Positions 24,061 to 36,589 of a stretch of 64,000 nucleotides of DNA are shown here, piece by piece. Both the position numbers and the translations under genes were made by a program. Positions within the stretch are counted from its first letter, which is position 1. The number at the start of each line of letters is the position of its first letter. Origin of the DNA: Cymbidium sinense (taxonomy: Eukaryota; Streptophyta; Magnoliopsida; Asparagales; Orchidaceae). Below the pieces are notes generated by a model, which searched no databases, was not told where the DNA came from, and saw only the letters and a list, made by a program, of their open reading frames with translations. The stretch covers positions 151,845,834 to 151,909,833 of the forward strand of contig CM038217.1 in NCBI GenBank assembly GCA_021442155.1, read 5' to 3'.

Positions 24061-24430
24061 CATGTATAAAAGTTATAAGTGAGTACGACGCCATTATTTT
24101 CTACACTAGGGGCATAAGGCACAAGACCTACTTAGGGCTACTTAAAGCCTCATAGCCCCGGGATGTCTAGACTAATATACCACTTTTCTTAGAAACATGT
24201 AAATATATGAATAACTATAAGGATAGAAGAATCCATGCAAAAGTTATATTTTATTTATTTGATTTTTGATTCTTTAGTCATTGGCCACATCACACATGCA
24301 TATGTATAAGAGTTTTAAGTGAGTATGACGCCATTGTTTTCTACACCAGGGGCATAAGGTACATGACATACTTAAGGCTACTTAAAGCCTCGTAACCCCG
24401 GGATGTCCAGATTAATATACCACTTTTCTC
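24061..24430 (-). repeat. Duplicated GC-containing box of the LTR
   Basis: Two copies about 240 bp apart of a 120-bp block with GACGCCATT, GGGGCATAAGG, GGGCTACTTAAAGCCTC and CCCCGGGATGTC. Element 1 has two (about 36,600-36,700 and 36,840-36,950), element 2 one (52,195-52,300), and a trace is in the outer LTR at 30,205-30,260. It is among the best conserved LTR parts. Confidence 0.75.
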
Positions 24431-27180
24431 AAATACATATGAATGTACAAAAAGAACCAAATGGATAAGAAATCTGGCAAGAAATTGTGTTTAATTTGGT
24501 TATATGATTTACATGTGTAATATAAAAACCCTTCCTAAGTCTTAACATGGAGATGCATATGAATAGATTTAGGAAAGTGTTGTGTTCTTTTCAAGTGAAC
24601 TATATACTTGCAAATTCTATGTGAATTCATGTTAAGAGAAGGAAAGCGAGCTTCATAGTACATATTATATAATCATCACATGCAAGCTTATAAATGTTTG
24701 TAATAGGCATTACTTCATTTGTAATAATTGATTTATAGGTTTTAAAAATAGTTTTTGATTTAATAGTGATAATAGCCACTCATATTCTTAATTTTAACCA
24801 ACACATGTAATTTGACATAAAAGGAAATATTTTATTTAATTAATTTTCAAAAGAAATGAATGCATGATTTCATATGGCAAATAAAATTTAGCATGATCGG
24901 AAAGAAATAAAGGAATGTAAACACATGATTTCATTCACCCTAATTAATTTCTATGGACAATCATATCAAATAAGGTTATTTAAAATGAATCAAAATCTTT
25001 GAATTTGATTTGATTTAAGAAATATGAGAAGGGTTTGCTAATCCTAACCATTTCCCCATGTGTGAATTAGTTTGGTTTAATGAGGAATATTTAAGTTGAT
25101 TTTATATTTCGATTAGGTTAAGATATGAATTAAATGAATTAATTATCCCTTACCTATATCACCTAAAGTTAATTAACTAATTAATGATAAGATAATATGA
25201 TATGCAACCACATGAAAAGTAAATTTGCAATGCTCCTAAGAAATGAAAGGGGCTAATGCAATTGGCTTATGATTAATAGTTAATTAAGCTTAAGGGATCT
25301 CACTTAATCACTCTTATGATTTTCTCATACATGTGAGCCAATCATAATTTCATTATCTCTCACCTTGGGTTATTGAACACCTAAGGAGCTACCCAAGATC
25401 AATTAAAGGTTGCTTAGGTTAGGATGAATTGATTTTTAATTTTAATTTCATTAGGCTTTTAATGAATTGATTAAATGTTTTGGTTATGTCTTAATTTGAA
25501 TGATGAAATTAACTTAGGAGAAAGGATCAAGGGCAAAGCCTCAATCCTAATCCCTAAATCATTTAAACATTCAATTAGATTTTGATTTTCTTATTTTGAA
25601 TATTTAATCACTTAATTAATCAATTAATCATTCCATTAACCCATTAATTAATTTGATTTTTTTAAGGTAAAGAAGACTTAGAAAAGAATTAGAAAAAAAT
25701 ATCCCCAATCACATTTCTTAAGTGATCTTATTGTTTAATAGGGATAATTATGTTCAAATGATTAATCAAGTTACTCTTCATCCCTAAATTATATCTAACT
25801 AGATTAAGAGAGTGATTAGGGATTTCTCAAATGATTTCTCTAATTAAGCAATCAATAAAATCCTAAAAAAATAGAGGAGGTAGAGGTCATCTCTCTAAAC
25901 ATGCACAAAAAATTTGAGATTAATTAAGTGCTTAATTAAGGTATAATTAAGCTAATAAAATTTTTGATAAAACCTTAATTAAGCTAAAGTCATTGTTCAA
26001 AATTAATTAATTATAATTTTCTTAGATTCCTCTTTAAAATATCTTCAAAATGAGCTTAAGTTTATATTTTTTGGATTTTTCTACAATTAGTTTTGATTTT
26101 TGGAATTTTTAGAATTAAAAAAACCAATTAATTAACCCTAATTAAACCTTTAATCTCATCGGGCCACGTGGCAGCTGATGCAACGCACTGACATGACGTG
26201 CTTTCCATATGGCTCGATGAGATAGGTTATCTAAGTAGTCACATCTGCGTGCTAACTTAGCGGCAGCGGACGCGCTTTCTCTTAAGGGGGAAATCAAAGG
26301 AGCTACTATGAGATTTGATCAGATCCATTCATCTAAATCATGCGAGATGGATGTCTCATGATCTATCCAGTTCACGACCAACCAAAGATGAGCACCATCC
26401 ATCTTTCTCCATTCGATCCGAGCTCACCCGAGCTCATTGAGATCAAATGGATCCTACACCATCTAAGGGAGCATGCAATCACATCCAATAGCTAAAATCC
26501 ATCGACTTGGAGATTCCTTTCATAAAAGACCAACATACAGATTAGAGCCATTTTGAAGAATTACCTCACCAGTGCTAATGTCCGGTAGTGCAACACTAGA
26601 GGTAGCTTCTCCTTATTGAGGCAAGGCTTTGTTGAAGAAGTCCAAGATCAATTTTTCCTAGGGTTCTTGGTTGACCAATCCAAGCACGCACACACCTCAG
26701 CTTTGATCGAACTCACACCTCCCGTGCTTTGGAAGGATTGAAAATGGTTTGATTGGCTTCATTTGGGTATGAGGATTGGGTGGGTGCAAGAAATTTGGAT
26801 TTGGTTTAGTGGAGAGGGAGTATTGCTTGAGGGAAGGGTGTCCTATTTTGACTTGCACACAAGAATGGCAATGGCCGAATGGAGAGGGCTTGGGGATCTT
26901 TGGATTTGCTTTGAGGGAGTTTGGAATGTGCTTAGGGACTCACATGAGCTGATTGTGTGTGAAATTGGCTTTGAATTGAAGGGGTATACCCCTCAATTTA
27001 CCATCATTGATAGATGAGAGTGTGCGCATTCTTTTCCCTGGCTCACCAACATCCAGCCATCAGAGTTGTCTCCATCAAAGCAGGCCGCACGCCAGTGATG
27101 GGGGAAGTCATAGGAGGAGCCTCAAGGGTTGGTGTACAAAACTTCTTCTTCCTTTGTCCATGGGGTACTCAGTTTGGCTT

Positions 27181-27202
27181 GGAGGTGAGTCAACTCACCT
27201 CC
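27181..27202. promoter_or_regulatory. Palindrome with GCN4-like and W-box motifs in the solo LTR
   Basis: 10-bp arms GGAGGTGAGT and ACTCACCTCC are separated by CA. The centre holds TGAGTCA (GCN4/bZIP type) overlapping TTGACT (W-box) on the other strand. It is also present in element 1 at 32,650-32,670 and 33,812-33,833. Function is inferred. Confidence 0.5.
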
Positions 27203-27469
27203 TAGAGGTTTTTAGCTGATCTAGAGTGGGTTAGGAACATTATGTGGGTCAGGGGAAGGTTCCATGTAGTGTAAAGAAGCTGTTATGGGGATGGAAAAAT
27301 TGACTTTTGCCTTGATACAATGGTTTTAAGGTTCAAATCCTATGGTTTGATGGCTGATTCCCTTGGTGGGGTCCACTTGGCTTTTAGGCTGATTTTGGAG
27401 TGGACCAGGGCTTTCTTAGGTTGGATTTGACTAAGCCATAGGGTCCCATAAATTGGTTTGGATGGATTT

Positions 27470-28500
27470 GTCTTCATTTGGTCAAATGGGTTCATTTGGG
27501 TTAGGTTGGGTTGGGTTGAGTAATTGGTCAAATTGGGTCAAACCATGGCTTGTGTTAGGTTCATATGATGATTTGGGATGTTTCAGTTCAGTTAATTTGG
27601 ATTGGTTTGGCCTAGGTTTGAATTTGACTTATTTGGATTCAAAATGGTCAAATTGGTCAAGTTGACCAATTTGACCAATTTGACCAAATTCAGTTGGGTT
27701 AAGTGTTGAGTCAAGTTCAATTGGTTAATTAAAAATGATTGTAGGCATTGGTTTAGTTTAATTTAAAATTAATTTGAATTTTGGTCAATTTGACCTTTTA
27801 GGTCAATTTGGGCTTGGTTGGGTCAAGTTGACCAATTGGTCAACTTGGGCTCAATCATGACTTTGGTCAAGTTCAATAAGTGATTTGCAAAAAACGTGAG
27901 CCATTGGTTTCAATCAATTTGGTTAAATCATGATTTGAATCATTTTAGCTTTTTAGGCTAATTTGGGTCAACTTAGGTTAAGTGGTCAATTAAGCTTGGT
28001 TTGGCTCAATTGATGACTTGGTCATTTCAATCTTTGAATATGAATGGGTTTGGGTCAATGGTTTTAATTAATTTGGCATACGATGAATTTTGGCTAGTTT
28101 GGGTTTCATTTGGGCTAAGTGTTGACTTGGTCAAAGGCTAGGTTTGACTTGGTTTGACCCAATTCAAGGTGGTTGATCACACCATGATGATTGTTGATCA
28201 TGATTGAAGTTTAGATGGGCTTAGTTCAATCCAATTTGGGTTGGATTATAACTTAGCTCAAAAAGGGTCCTGTAGGTCACTTTGGGTCAAGTGAGCCTAA
28301 ATGGGTCAATTGATTTGATCAAGGCTTGGTTCAAGTTTGGTTGAACTCACATATGAGCTTAGGATTGGAATATAAGTCCAATTGTAATTGGTTTGGAGCC
28401 AAATAGGTTTTGGTTCATATGAAAATTTCAGTCAAAAGGGTTAACTTGGGCTTGAATTGGGTTGACTTATTTTTGGTTTGATAATGGTGGTTTATGTTTA
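27470..28500 (-). repeat. TTGACC/GGTCAA-rich degenerate array in the solo LTR
   Basis: The words GGTCAA, TTGACC, TTTGGG and AATTGG recur at 8-30 bp spacing, often as inverted pairs such as TTGACCAATTGGTCAA (near 27,827). I count about 14 GGTCAA/TTGACC in 27,524-27,868 alone. Equivalent arrays: element 1 31,400-32,420, element 2 48,440-49,330. Confidence 0.8.
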
Positions 28501-28900
28501 TATTTGCATCACTGATTGAAGGAATTATTGACTCATGAAGAAATCCATGAGTTTTGAGTTGATTTGGGTTTCATTTAGCCAAGTTCAAAGTTTGGCTAAA
28601 GGACTAAAAAATTTGATTTGAGTTTGGTTTTGGTCATTTGAATTTGTATTTAATTTATATTTGTGAATATAAATAAATATATAAATGGGTCATGTGAAAA
28701 TCACTTGAGTTTGGAGTGATTTGGAAGAAAATTTGATTAAGCTTAAGGATGTAGGTTGAAAGGGCTAATTTGGGTTTTAATTTGGTTTGATTTATTTTTA
28801 GTCATTGGAGGGTGTGTTTCATTTATATTTGTGAACATAAATGAAGGAATGATTGATTTATAAAGAAATCAACTATGTTTGAGTTGATTTGGATCAAGAT
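28490..28900 (-). repeat. ~165-bp tandem repeats with ATTTATATTTGTGAA core
   Basis: Cores near 28,493, 28,650 and 28,820, each followed by a short inverted repeat of TTTATATT-GTGAATATAAAT type. Counterparts lie at about 30,930-31,390 in element 1 and 47,528-48,090 in element 2. Confidence 0.7.
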
Positions 28901-29437
28901 TTGATTAGGTTTAAGGAGGTAGGACTATGGCATAATAAGGGTCTTGATTTAGAATTTGGAGTTGCTCATGGGTTTCAATCAATTTGAAATATTGGAATTG
29001 ATTTATGATTTGGAATTTGATTTGAGATTTAATTTGATAATTGAGAAAAATCAATTGGACTAGGGTTGATTTGAATTTGGTTAAGGCTAAGTCCATAAGA
29101 TAAAATCAAAGGTCCTAGGAAGGATTTGGAGTTTCAATTTGGTGATGGATTTCAATCATTGGATAGTTGGATTTGATTTTGGGGTTTGAATTTGAATTTG
29201 AGGTTTGGTTTGAAAGAAGGAAGCAAGGATTGGGTTTAGGCTATAGGGTAGGCAAGCCTCTCTTAAATATCTAAGGCACAACCAATCCCTATGACTAACT
29301 CTTCTAAGTCTCTAGGGTTAGGTTAAGTGTTCACCTAATCACTAGAAGTGTCTTAAAACTAAAGAATTCTTAGTGTCTATAAGAGTCCTAGACCTATGAT
29401 GAGGAAGTTGAGAACTCACTCCAAAATGAGGTCAACA

Positions 29438-30007
29438 CATCTAGTTTAAAATTTTGCATCACAAAATAAAACACACCACTACAATCATCGACCTAACCTA
29501 GTATTAAGATTATTAGCTTAGTATTCTAATGTGTGTGCTAAGGCTAGGTGTGTGGTATGTGTTAATTAGACTTTAGAGTTAAAATTTTTCTAATGATTGA
29601 ATGTTTAAATTCCTTATTAAGGATGGTTATTCTTTAGGTTATTTAAAGTTTGGATAATGTTTCAAAATAAATGTTTTTTGGTTGTTTATTTTCTTATTGT
29701 AATTTACCATTATAAAGAGAAGAAATAGGCTTGATTATCTTTAATCCATACCTTAGATTGATTCGAAAGAATGAATTTTTATAACTTTTAAGCCTTTTAA
29801 TGAAACCTTATTATATTTTAATTAGACCTGTGTTTGGATTTGGCTTAATGAATTTTATTTAAACATGAAAGGTATCTTAAGATTAATGAAGTCAAATCAT
29901 AATCAAATGAGAAATATTTTTATTATTTTAGCATCATTATCAATATACATCACTAATTTATTTTGCTTCATTTTTTATTTCATACATGAACATACATCTT
30001 ATATAAT

Positions 30008-30041
<34 letters not shown>

Positions 30042-30047
30042 ATATAT

Positions 30048-30094
<47 letters not shown>

Positions 30095-30379
30095 TAGAAT
30101 TTTATAATAAAAGGAGTTTTAGTTCATATTTATAGACATGTATGAATGTTTAAGAAGATATATAAGTATGTGCCTTTATTGAACTAGGAAAATGTGTTAT
30201 CTAGGATCTCTATGGGGCTACTTAAAAGCTCGTGTTCCTGTGACATCTAGACTATATACTTATTAGCCCAAATACAAACATATACATATATAAATACAAA
30301 GATAAAATCATGAAAACTCACAAGTTATTATCCTTTTAAGCATGAAAGACAAGTAAACCTCAATTTATTTTTATCATTG
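29438..30379 (-). mobile_element. Outer LTR, middle portion beyond the solo insertion
   Basis: Matches 23,400-24,540 of the solo LTR in the same orientation, for example GGTATGTGTTAATTAGACTTTAGAGTT against GGTATATCCTAACTAGGCTTTAGAGTT, and a decayed GGGGCTACTTAAAAGCTC. It continues the outer LTR broken at 21,374 and is itself cut at 30,379 by element 1, which is inserted in the opposite orientation. The rest of the outer LTR should lie beyond the window. Confidence 0.7.
30001..30091. repeat. (TA)n microsatellite in the outer LTR
   Basis: Long interrupted TA tract with ATACACATA and ATCAATA interruptions. Confidence 0.97.
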
Positions 30380-31399
30380 TGTTGACCTTACTTTTGGAGT
30401 GAGCTCTCAACTTTCTCATCATAGGTCTAGGACTCTTATAGACACTAGGAGTTCCTTAGTCTTAAGGCACTTCTAGTGATTAGGTGAACACTTAAGCTAA
30501 CCCTAGAGACTTATAAGAGTTAGCCATAAGAATAGGTTATGCCTTAGGGATTTAGGAAAACTTTACCTATAGCAAACCCAACAAACCAAACCTCAAATTG
30601 AAATTCAAACTCTAAAATCAAACCCAACTATCCAATGATTAAAATCCATCACTAAATTCAAACTCTGGATTCCTTCTTAAGCCCTTTGATTTTATCTTAA
30701 GGACTTATCCTTAACTAAATCCAAATCAACCCCAATCCAATTAATTTTATCAAATAAAATTCTAAATCATGAATCAATTCTAAACTCCAAATGTTTGAAA
30801 CCCATGATTAAATTCAAATTCCAAAATCTTTCCCCAAGCCATATGAACCACCTTCATATGCTTAGCCAGAACTCCTTCAAACCAACTCAAGATTGGTTAA
30901 TTTCTTTATAAATCAATTATTCCTTCATTTATACTCACAAATATAAATGAAAGTTAAATTTAAACCATATGGACCCACCTCTATAAACCTAATCAAATCT
31001 TGATCCAAATCAACCCAGACATGATTGATTTCTCTATAAGACAATCATTCCATTATTTATATTCATAAATATGAATGAAACTCACCCTCCAATGACCAAA
31101 AATAAATCACACTAAATCAAAACCCAAGTTAGCCCTTTTGATCTACATCCCGACACTTAATCAAATTTGCTTCCAAATCACTCCAAACTTAAGTGAATTT
31201 CTCATAACCTATTTATATCTTCATTTATGTTCATAAATATAAATGAAATATAAATACAAATTACCAAAACCAAACTCAAATCAAACCAAATTCCCAAATT
31301 TAGCTCTTTTAGCCAAACTTTTGAACTTAGATAAATGACATCTAAATCAACTCGAAACTTATGGATTTCTTCATGATTCAATCATCCTTTCAATCATTG

Positions 31400-32420
31400 A
31401 TCCAAATATAAACATAAACCACCTTTATCAAACCAAATCCAAGTCAACCCAAATCAAGCCCAAGTTAACCCTTTTGACTTAAAATTGTCATATGAACCAA
31501 AACCCATTTGGCTCTAAACCAATTGCAATCAGATTTATATTTCAATCCTAAGGCTTATATATGGGTTCAACTAAACTTGAATCAAATCTTGATCAAGCCA
31601 ATTGACTCATTTAGGCTAGACCTAAAGTGACCTAAAAGACCATTTTTGAGCCAAGCTCTAATCCAACTCAAATTGTATTGAACTAAGCCATATTAACCCA
31701 AATCATGATCAACAATCATCATGGGGTGATCAACCACCTTGAATTGGGTCAAACCAAGTCAAACCTAGCTTTTGAACAAGTCGATGTTTAGCCCAAATGA
31801 AACCCAAACTAGCCAAAATTCATCATATGCCAAATTGGTTGAAACCTTTGACTCAAACCCATTCATAAATAATGATTGAACATAATCAAACCATCAATTG
31901 AGCCAAACCAAGCCTAATTGTCATGTTGACCTAAGTTGACCCAAATTGGCCTAAAAAGTCAAAATAGATCAAATCATGATTTAACCCAAAGTGATTACAA
32001 CCAATGGTTCAAGTTCATTACAAATCACTTATTGAACTTGACCAAAGCCATGACTGAGTCCAAGTTGACCAATTGGTCAACCGGACCCAATCTAGCCTAA
32101 TTGACCAAAATTCAAATTAATTCCAAATTAAATCAAACCAAAGCCTACAATCATTTTAAATCAACCAATTGAACTTGGCTCAACACCTAACCCAACCTAA
32201 TTTGGTCAAATTGGTAACTTGACCAATTTGACCCTTTTGAATCCAAATGAGTCAAAACCAAATCTAGGCCAAACCAATCCCAATTAATTGAACCAAAACA
32301 TCCCAAATCATCATATGAACCTAATCAAGACTTATTTTGACCCAATTTGACCAATTGGTCAACCCAACCTAACCTAGCCCAAATGAACCCATTTTGACCA
32401 AATAAAGCCAAATTACTCCA
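31400..32420 (+). repeat. TTGACC/GGTCAA-rich array in the element 1 LTR
   Basis: Complement of the array in the solo LTR; examples are TTGACCAATTGGTCAACC near 32,060 and 32,350. Degenerate spacing, no coding frame. Confidence 0.8.
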
Positions 32421-32649
32421 AACCAACTTATGGGACCCTAGGACTTAGTCAAACCTGACCTAAGCATGTCCCATTTCATTTCCAAATCAGTAGTGTTCTC
32501 CACCAAGGATTAGCCATCAAACCATAGGATTTGAAACTTAAACCCAATGGATCAAGGCAAAAGTCAACTTGCCCACCCTCATAGCAGCTCCTTTACACTA
32601 CATGGAACCTTCCCCTAACCCACCTGCTCCACTCTAGATCTCCCTTTGT

Positions 32650-32670
32650 GAGGTGAGTTGACTCACCTCC
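32650..32670. promoter_or_regulatory. Conserved LTR palindrome, duplication copy A
   Basis: GAGGTGAGT, TG, ACTCACCTC. The second copy is at 33,812-33,833 with full 10-bp arms. Same motif as in the solo LTR; it was not found in the more diverged element 2 LTR. Confidence 0.5.
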
Positions 32671-33472
32671 AAGCCAAACCGAGCACCCCATGGACAAAGG
32701 AAGAATAAGCTTTGCACACGAGCCCTTGAGGCTCCTCCCATGACTCCCCCATCCCTAGCGTGCATCATGACTTTGATGGAGAAAACTTTGACTGCCAGAC
32801 ATTGGTGAGCTAGGGAAAAGTGTCATCTATCAACGATGGCAAATTGAGGGGTATACCCCCTCAATTCGAAGCAAATTTCACACACAATCAGTTCATGTGA
32901 GTCCTTAAGCACATTCAGAACTTTCTCAGAGCAAATTCAAGGATCCCCAAGCCCTCTCTATTTGGCCATTACCATTCTCGTGCACAAGCCAAAATATGAC
33001 ACCCTTCTCTCAAGCAATACTCTCTCTCCACTAAACCAAATCCAAACTCCTTGCACCCACACCATCCTCATACCCAATTGAAGCCAACCAAACCATTTCC
33101 AAGCCTTCCAAAGCACAGGAGGTGTGAGTTTGATTGAAGCTGAGGAGTGCGCGTGCTTGGATTAGTCAACTGAGCACCCTAGGATAAATTGAGCTTATCT
33201 TCAGTATTCTTTAAAATCAAAAGCTCCATGTGAGGAATTTTGAATTTATTGATGTGATTTAAATTGCCCCACATGGTCTAGGATCCATTTGATATCAATC
33301 TGAGCTCGGGTGAGCTCGGATCGAATGGAGAAAGATGGATGGTACTCATATTTTGTTGCTCTCGAATTGGATAAATCACGAGCCATCCATCTCCCATGAT
33401 TGAGATGAATGGATCTGATCAAATCCTGCAGTAGCTCCTTTGATTTCTCCCTTAACCAGCAGATTAAACTGT

Positions 33473-33499
33473 GGTCATCCGATCTTAGATCGGATGACC
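33473..33499. repeat. Perfect 12-bp inverted repeat with TTA loop
   Basis: GGTCATCCGATC, TTA, GATCGGATGACC. The copy B counterpart near 34,724-34,748 is decayed but still largely paired (GGCCGTCTGATC / GATAGGACGGTCC). Confidence 0.8.
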
Positions 33500-36400
33500 C
33501 ATAGAGAAAGCGTCCACCGTTGTTGAGTTAGCACACAGATGTGACTACTTAAATAACCTATCTAGTCATGCCATGTGGAAAGCCATCATGTTAGTGCGCT
33601 GCATCAGTAGCCATGTTACTTGACAGGATTAAGGGTTTAATTAAGATTAATTAATTAGTTTTTTATTAATTCTAAAACTTCCTAAAATCATAACTAATTA
33701 TAAAAAAATTCAAAAAATACAAACCCCATGGAAGCTCATTGGCACTTCATGTAACCTTCTCCTGACCCACCTAGCTAACCTAACTCACTTTAGGTCGGCC
33801 AAGGACCTTTGGGAGGTGAGTTGACTCACCTCCAACCCAAATCGAGCACCCATTGGACCAAGACCATGTCATCCTTGCACATTGGGTCCATGGAAACTTC
33901 CCATCATTCCCACCATCCTTGGCGTGCCTCCCTAACTTGATGGAGACAAGTTCGGCGGGACCGAAACAGTACAAAATGTGCACCGCATCCGTCGATGATG
34001 GGAATTGATACCCCTCAATTAGAACATAATTTCGCATGCAGTTACATCATGAGCTCTCTTAGGTGAATTTTGAATCCCCTCAGAGTGTTTCCAAGGATCC
34101 CCAAGCCCTCTCCATTCGACATTACCCATTCCAGAGCAACGCCAAAATAGGGCATCCTATTCCGAGCAATACTCCTCAATTTTGAAATCAAACTTTAATT
34201 CCTCTTAGCCACACCATCACCATACCCCATCGAAGCCAACCAAACCAATTCCCAAGCTCCCAAGTGGTCAGAGGTGTGAGTTTGATCAGATCCTAAGCCT
34301 TTACATGCATGGATTGGTCAACCGAGCCTCCCACACCAAATCAAGCTTAAAGCTCCTCAACAAGGCATTGCCTCAACTAGGAAAAGTTACCTCCGGCATT
34401 GCACCACTAGACATTAGCTTCGGTTAGGTAATTCCTCAAAATCGTAGCTATAAGGAAATCATGCTTGGTCTTTTTCAAAGAAAATTTGAATCTCATGCAA
34501 AATTGACTGTTGGATGTGTGTCTCCCTTCCCAGAAGGTGTGCGAAGAGTTTAGAAACAATCCAAGCTTGAACTGAGCGACGAAAGATGGACAACATCCGT
34601 CTTTCATCGATCTTGAATGGGATAGATCATGAGCCGTCCATCCCATGTGATTGAGATGAACGACTTTGATCAAATCCTGCAGTAGAGCCTTGATTCCTTT
34701 TCTAAACTGTGGATTGAATCATGGCCGTCTGATCTTAGATAGGACGGTCCACAGAGAAAGTGCATCCGCCGTCGGCTGAATCAGGTGGATGTGACTACTT
34801 AAATAGCTAATCCTATTGCACCATATACAAAACCACGTCAGCCACCACGTGCCCCGACATGATTAAGGCTTTAATTAAGGCTAATTAATTAGTTTTTAAT
34901 TCTAAAACTTCCTAAAATCATAACTAATTATAGCAAAATAAAAAAAATACAAACTTAGGCTCATTTTGAAGATATTTTAGAGTAGAATCTAGAAAAATTA
35001 TAATCAATTGATTTTGAATAGTGATTTTATCTTAATTAATATTTATCAAAAATTTAATTACTTAATTACACCTTAATTAAGCATTCAACTCAAATTTTTG
35101 TGGATATTTAGGGTGAATGACCTTTGCCTCTCCTATTTTTGTAGGATTTTATTGATTTCTTAATTAGAGAAATCACTTGATTAAGCCCTAATCACTTGCT
35201 TAATCTAATTAATCATAATTAATGAATGAACAACTTGATTAATCATTTAAACATAATTACCCCTCATGAACAGTAAAATAACTTAGGGAATGTGATTGGG
35301 GATACTTTTCCTATTTCATTTCCTAAGTCTTCTGTATCTTTAAAATTCAAATTAATTAATGGTTAATGGAATGATTAATTGATTAATTAAGTGATCAATC
35401 TTCAAAGTAAGAAATTAAAATCTAATTGGATGTTGAAATGATTTAGGGATTAGGATTGGAGCCTTGTCTTTGATCCTTTCCCCTAAGTCAATTTCATCAT
35501 TCAAATTAAAACATAACCAAAGTGTTTAACCAATTAATTAAAGGCTTAATGAAATTAAAATTAAAAAATCAATTCATCCACACCTAAGCAACCCCTTAAT
35601 TCATCTTAGGTAGCTCCTTGGGTGTTCAATAACCTAAGGTGAGAGATAATGAAATTATGGTTGGCTCACATGTGTGAGAAAATCATAAAAATAATTAAGT
35701 GAGATCAGTTAAGCATAATTAACTATTAATCATAAGACAATTGCATTAAGCCCCTTTCATTTCTTAGGAGCATTGCAAATTTACTTTTCATATGGTTGCA
35801 TATCTTGTTGGCTTATTATTAATTGGTTAATTAACTTAAGGTGATATAGGTAAGGGTTAATTAATTCATTTAATTCATACCTTAACCTAACTAAAATATA
35901 AAATCAACTTAAATATTCTTCATTAAACCAAATCAATTCACACATAAGGAATTGGGCTAAGATTTGCAAACCTCTCTCATATTTCCTAAATCAAATCAAA
36001 CTAAAAGCTAAAAATGTCTTTAAAAATTTTTTGGTTTAATTTAAATAGCCTTATTTAATTTGGTTGTCCTTAGGAATGAATTAGGGGTGAATGTAATCGT
36101 GCTTCCATTAATTTATTTCTTTCCGATCATGCTAAATATTGCTTTCTATATGAAATCATGCATTCATTTCTTTTAAAATTAATTAAATGAAATGTTTCCT
36201 TTTATGTCAAAATTGCATGTGTTGACTTAAATTAAATATGGGTGGCTATTATTACTATTAAATCAAAAGCTATTTTCAAAACCTATAAATCTATTATTAT
36301 AAATGAAGTAATGTTAATTACAATATCTATAAGCTTGCATGTGATAATAGTATAAGATGTGTATATGAGGTTCTCTTTTCCTATGTTAGCATGGATTCAC

Positions 36401-36589
36401 ATAGGATTTGCAAGTGTATAATTCATTTGAAAAGAACATAACATTTGCCCAAATCTATTCTTATCTCTATGTTAGGACTTAAGAAAAATTTCATATCACA
36501 TATGTAAATAACATAACCAAACCAAACATAATTTCTTGCATGATTCCCTATTCATATGGTTCTTCTTGTACATTCATATGTATTTGAGA

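Larger units (their letters stand above)
21375..29437 (-). mobile_element. Complete 8.06-kb solo LTR of the giant family
   Basis: Read on the minus strand it starts TGTTGACCTC at 29,437 and ends ACACCACA at 21,375, so it has TG..CA ends. Flanking bases are CATAT (21,370-21,374) and CATCT (29,438-29,442), a 5-bp target duplication with one change. The sequence on both sides belongs to one interrupted outer LTR. It is collinear over its whole length with the 5' LTRs of elements 1 and 2. No coding frame of note lies inside. Contents in LTR order: ~165-bp repeats, TTGACC-rich array, palindrome, AT-rich middle, GC-rich box in two copies, terminal 2 kb. A solo LTR of this size arises by recombination between the two LTRs of a full element. 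Confidence 0.85.
32577..34945 (+). repeat. 1.15-1.2-kb tandem duplication inside the element 1 LTR
   Basis: Copy A about 32,577-33,724, copy B about 33,725-34,945. Both contain the GAGGTGAGT/ACTCACCTC palindrome, CCCATGGAC or CCATTGGACC, ACCCCTCAATT, AAGCCCTCTCCATT and AAAATCATAACTAATTATA at the end. Solo LTR (about 26,030-27,290) and element 2 LTR have one copy. Confidence 0.8.

Noticed and set aside
26763..27219. Short open frames inside the solo LTR
   Set aside because: Not conserved in the same frame in the other LTR copies; no domain.
29865..30107. 80-residue frame ending in Ile/Tyr repeats
   Set aside because: Produced by the (TA)n microsatellite.
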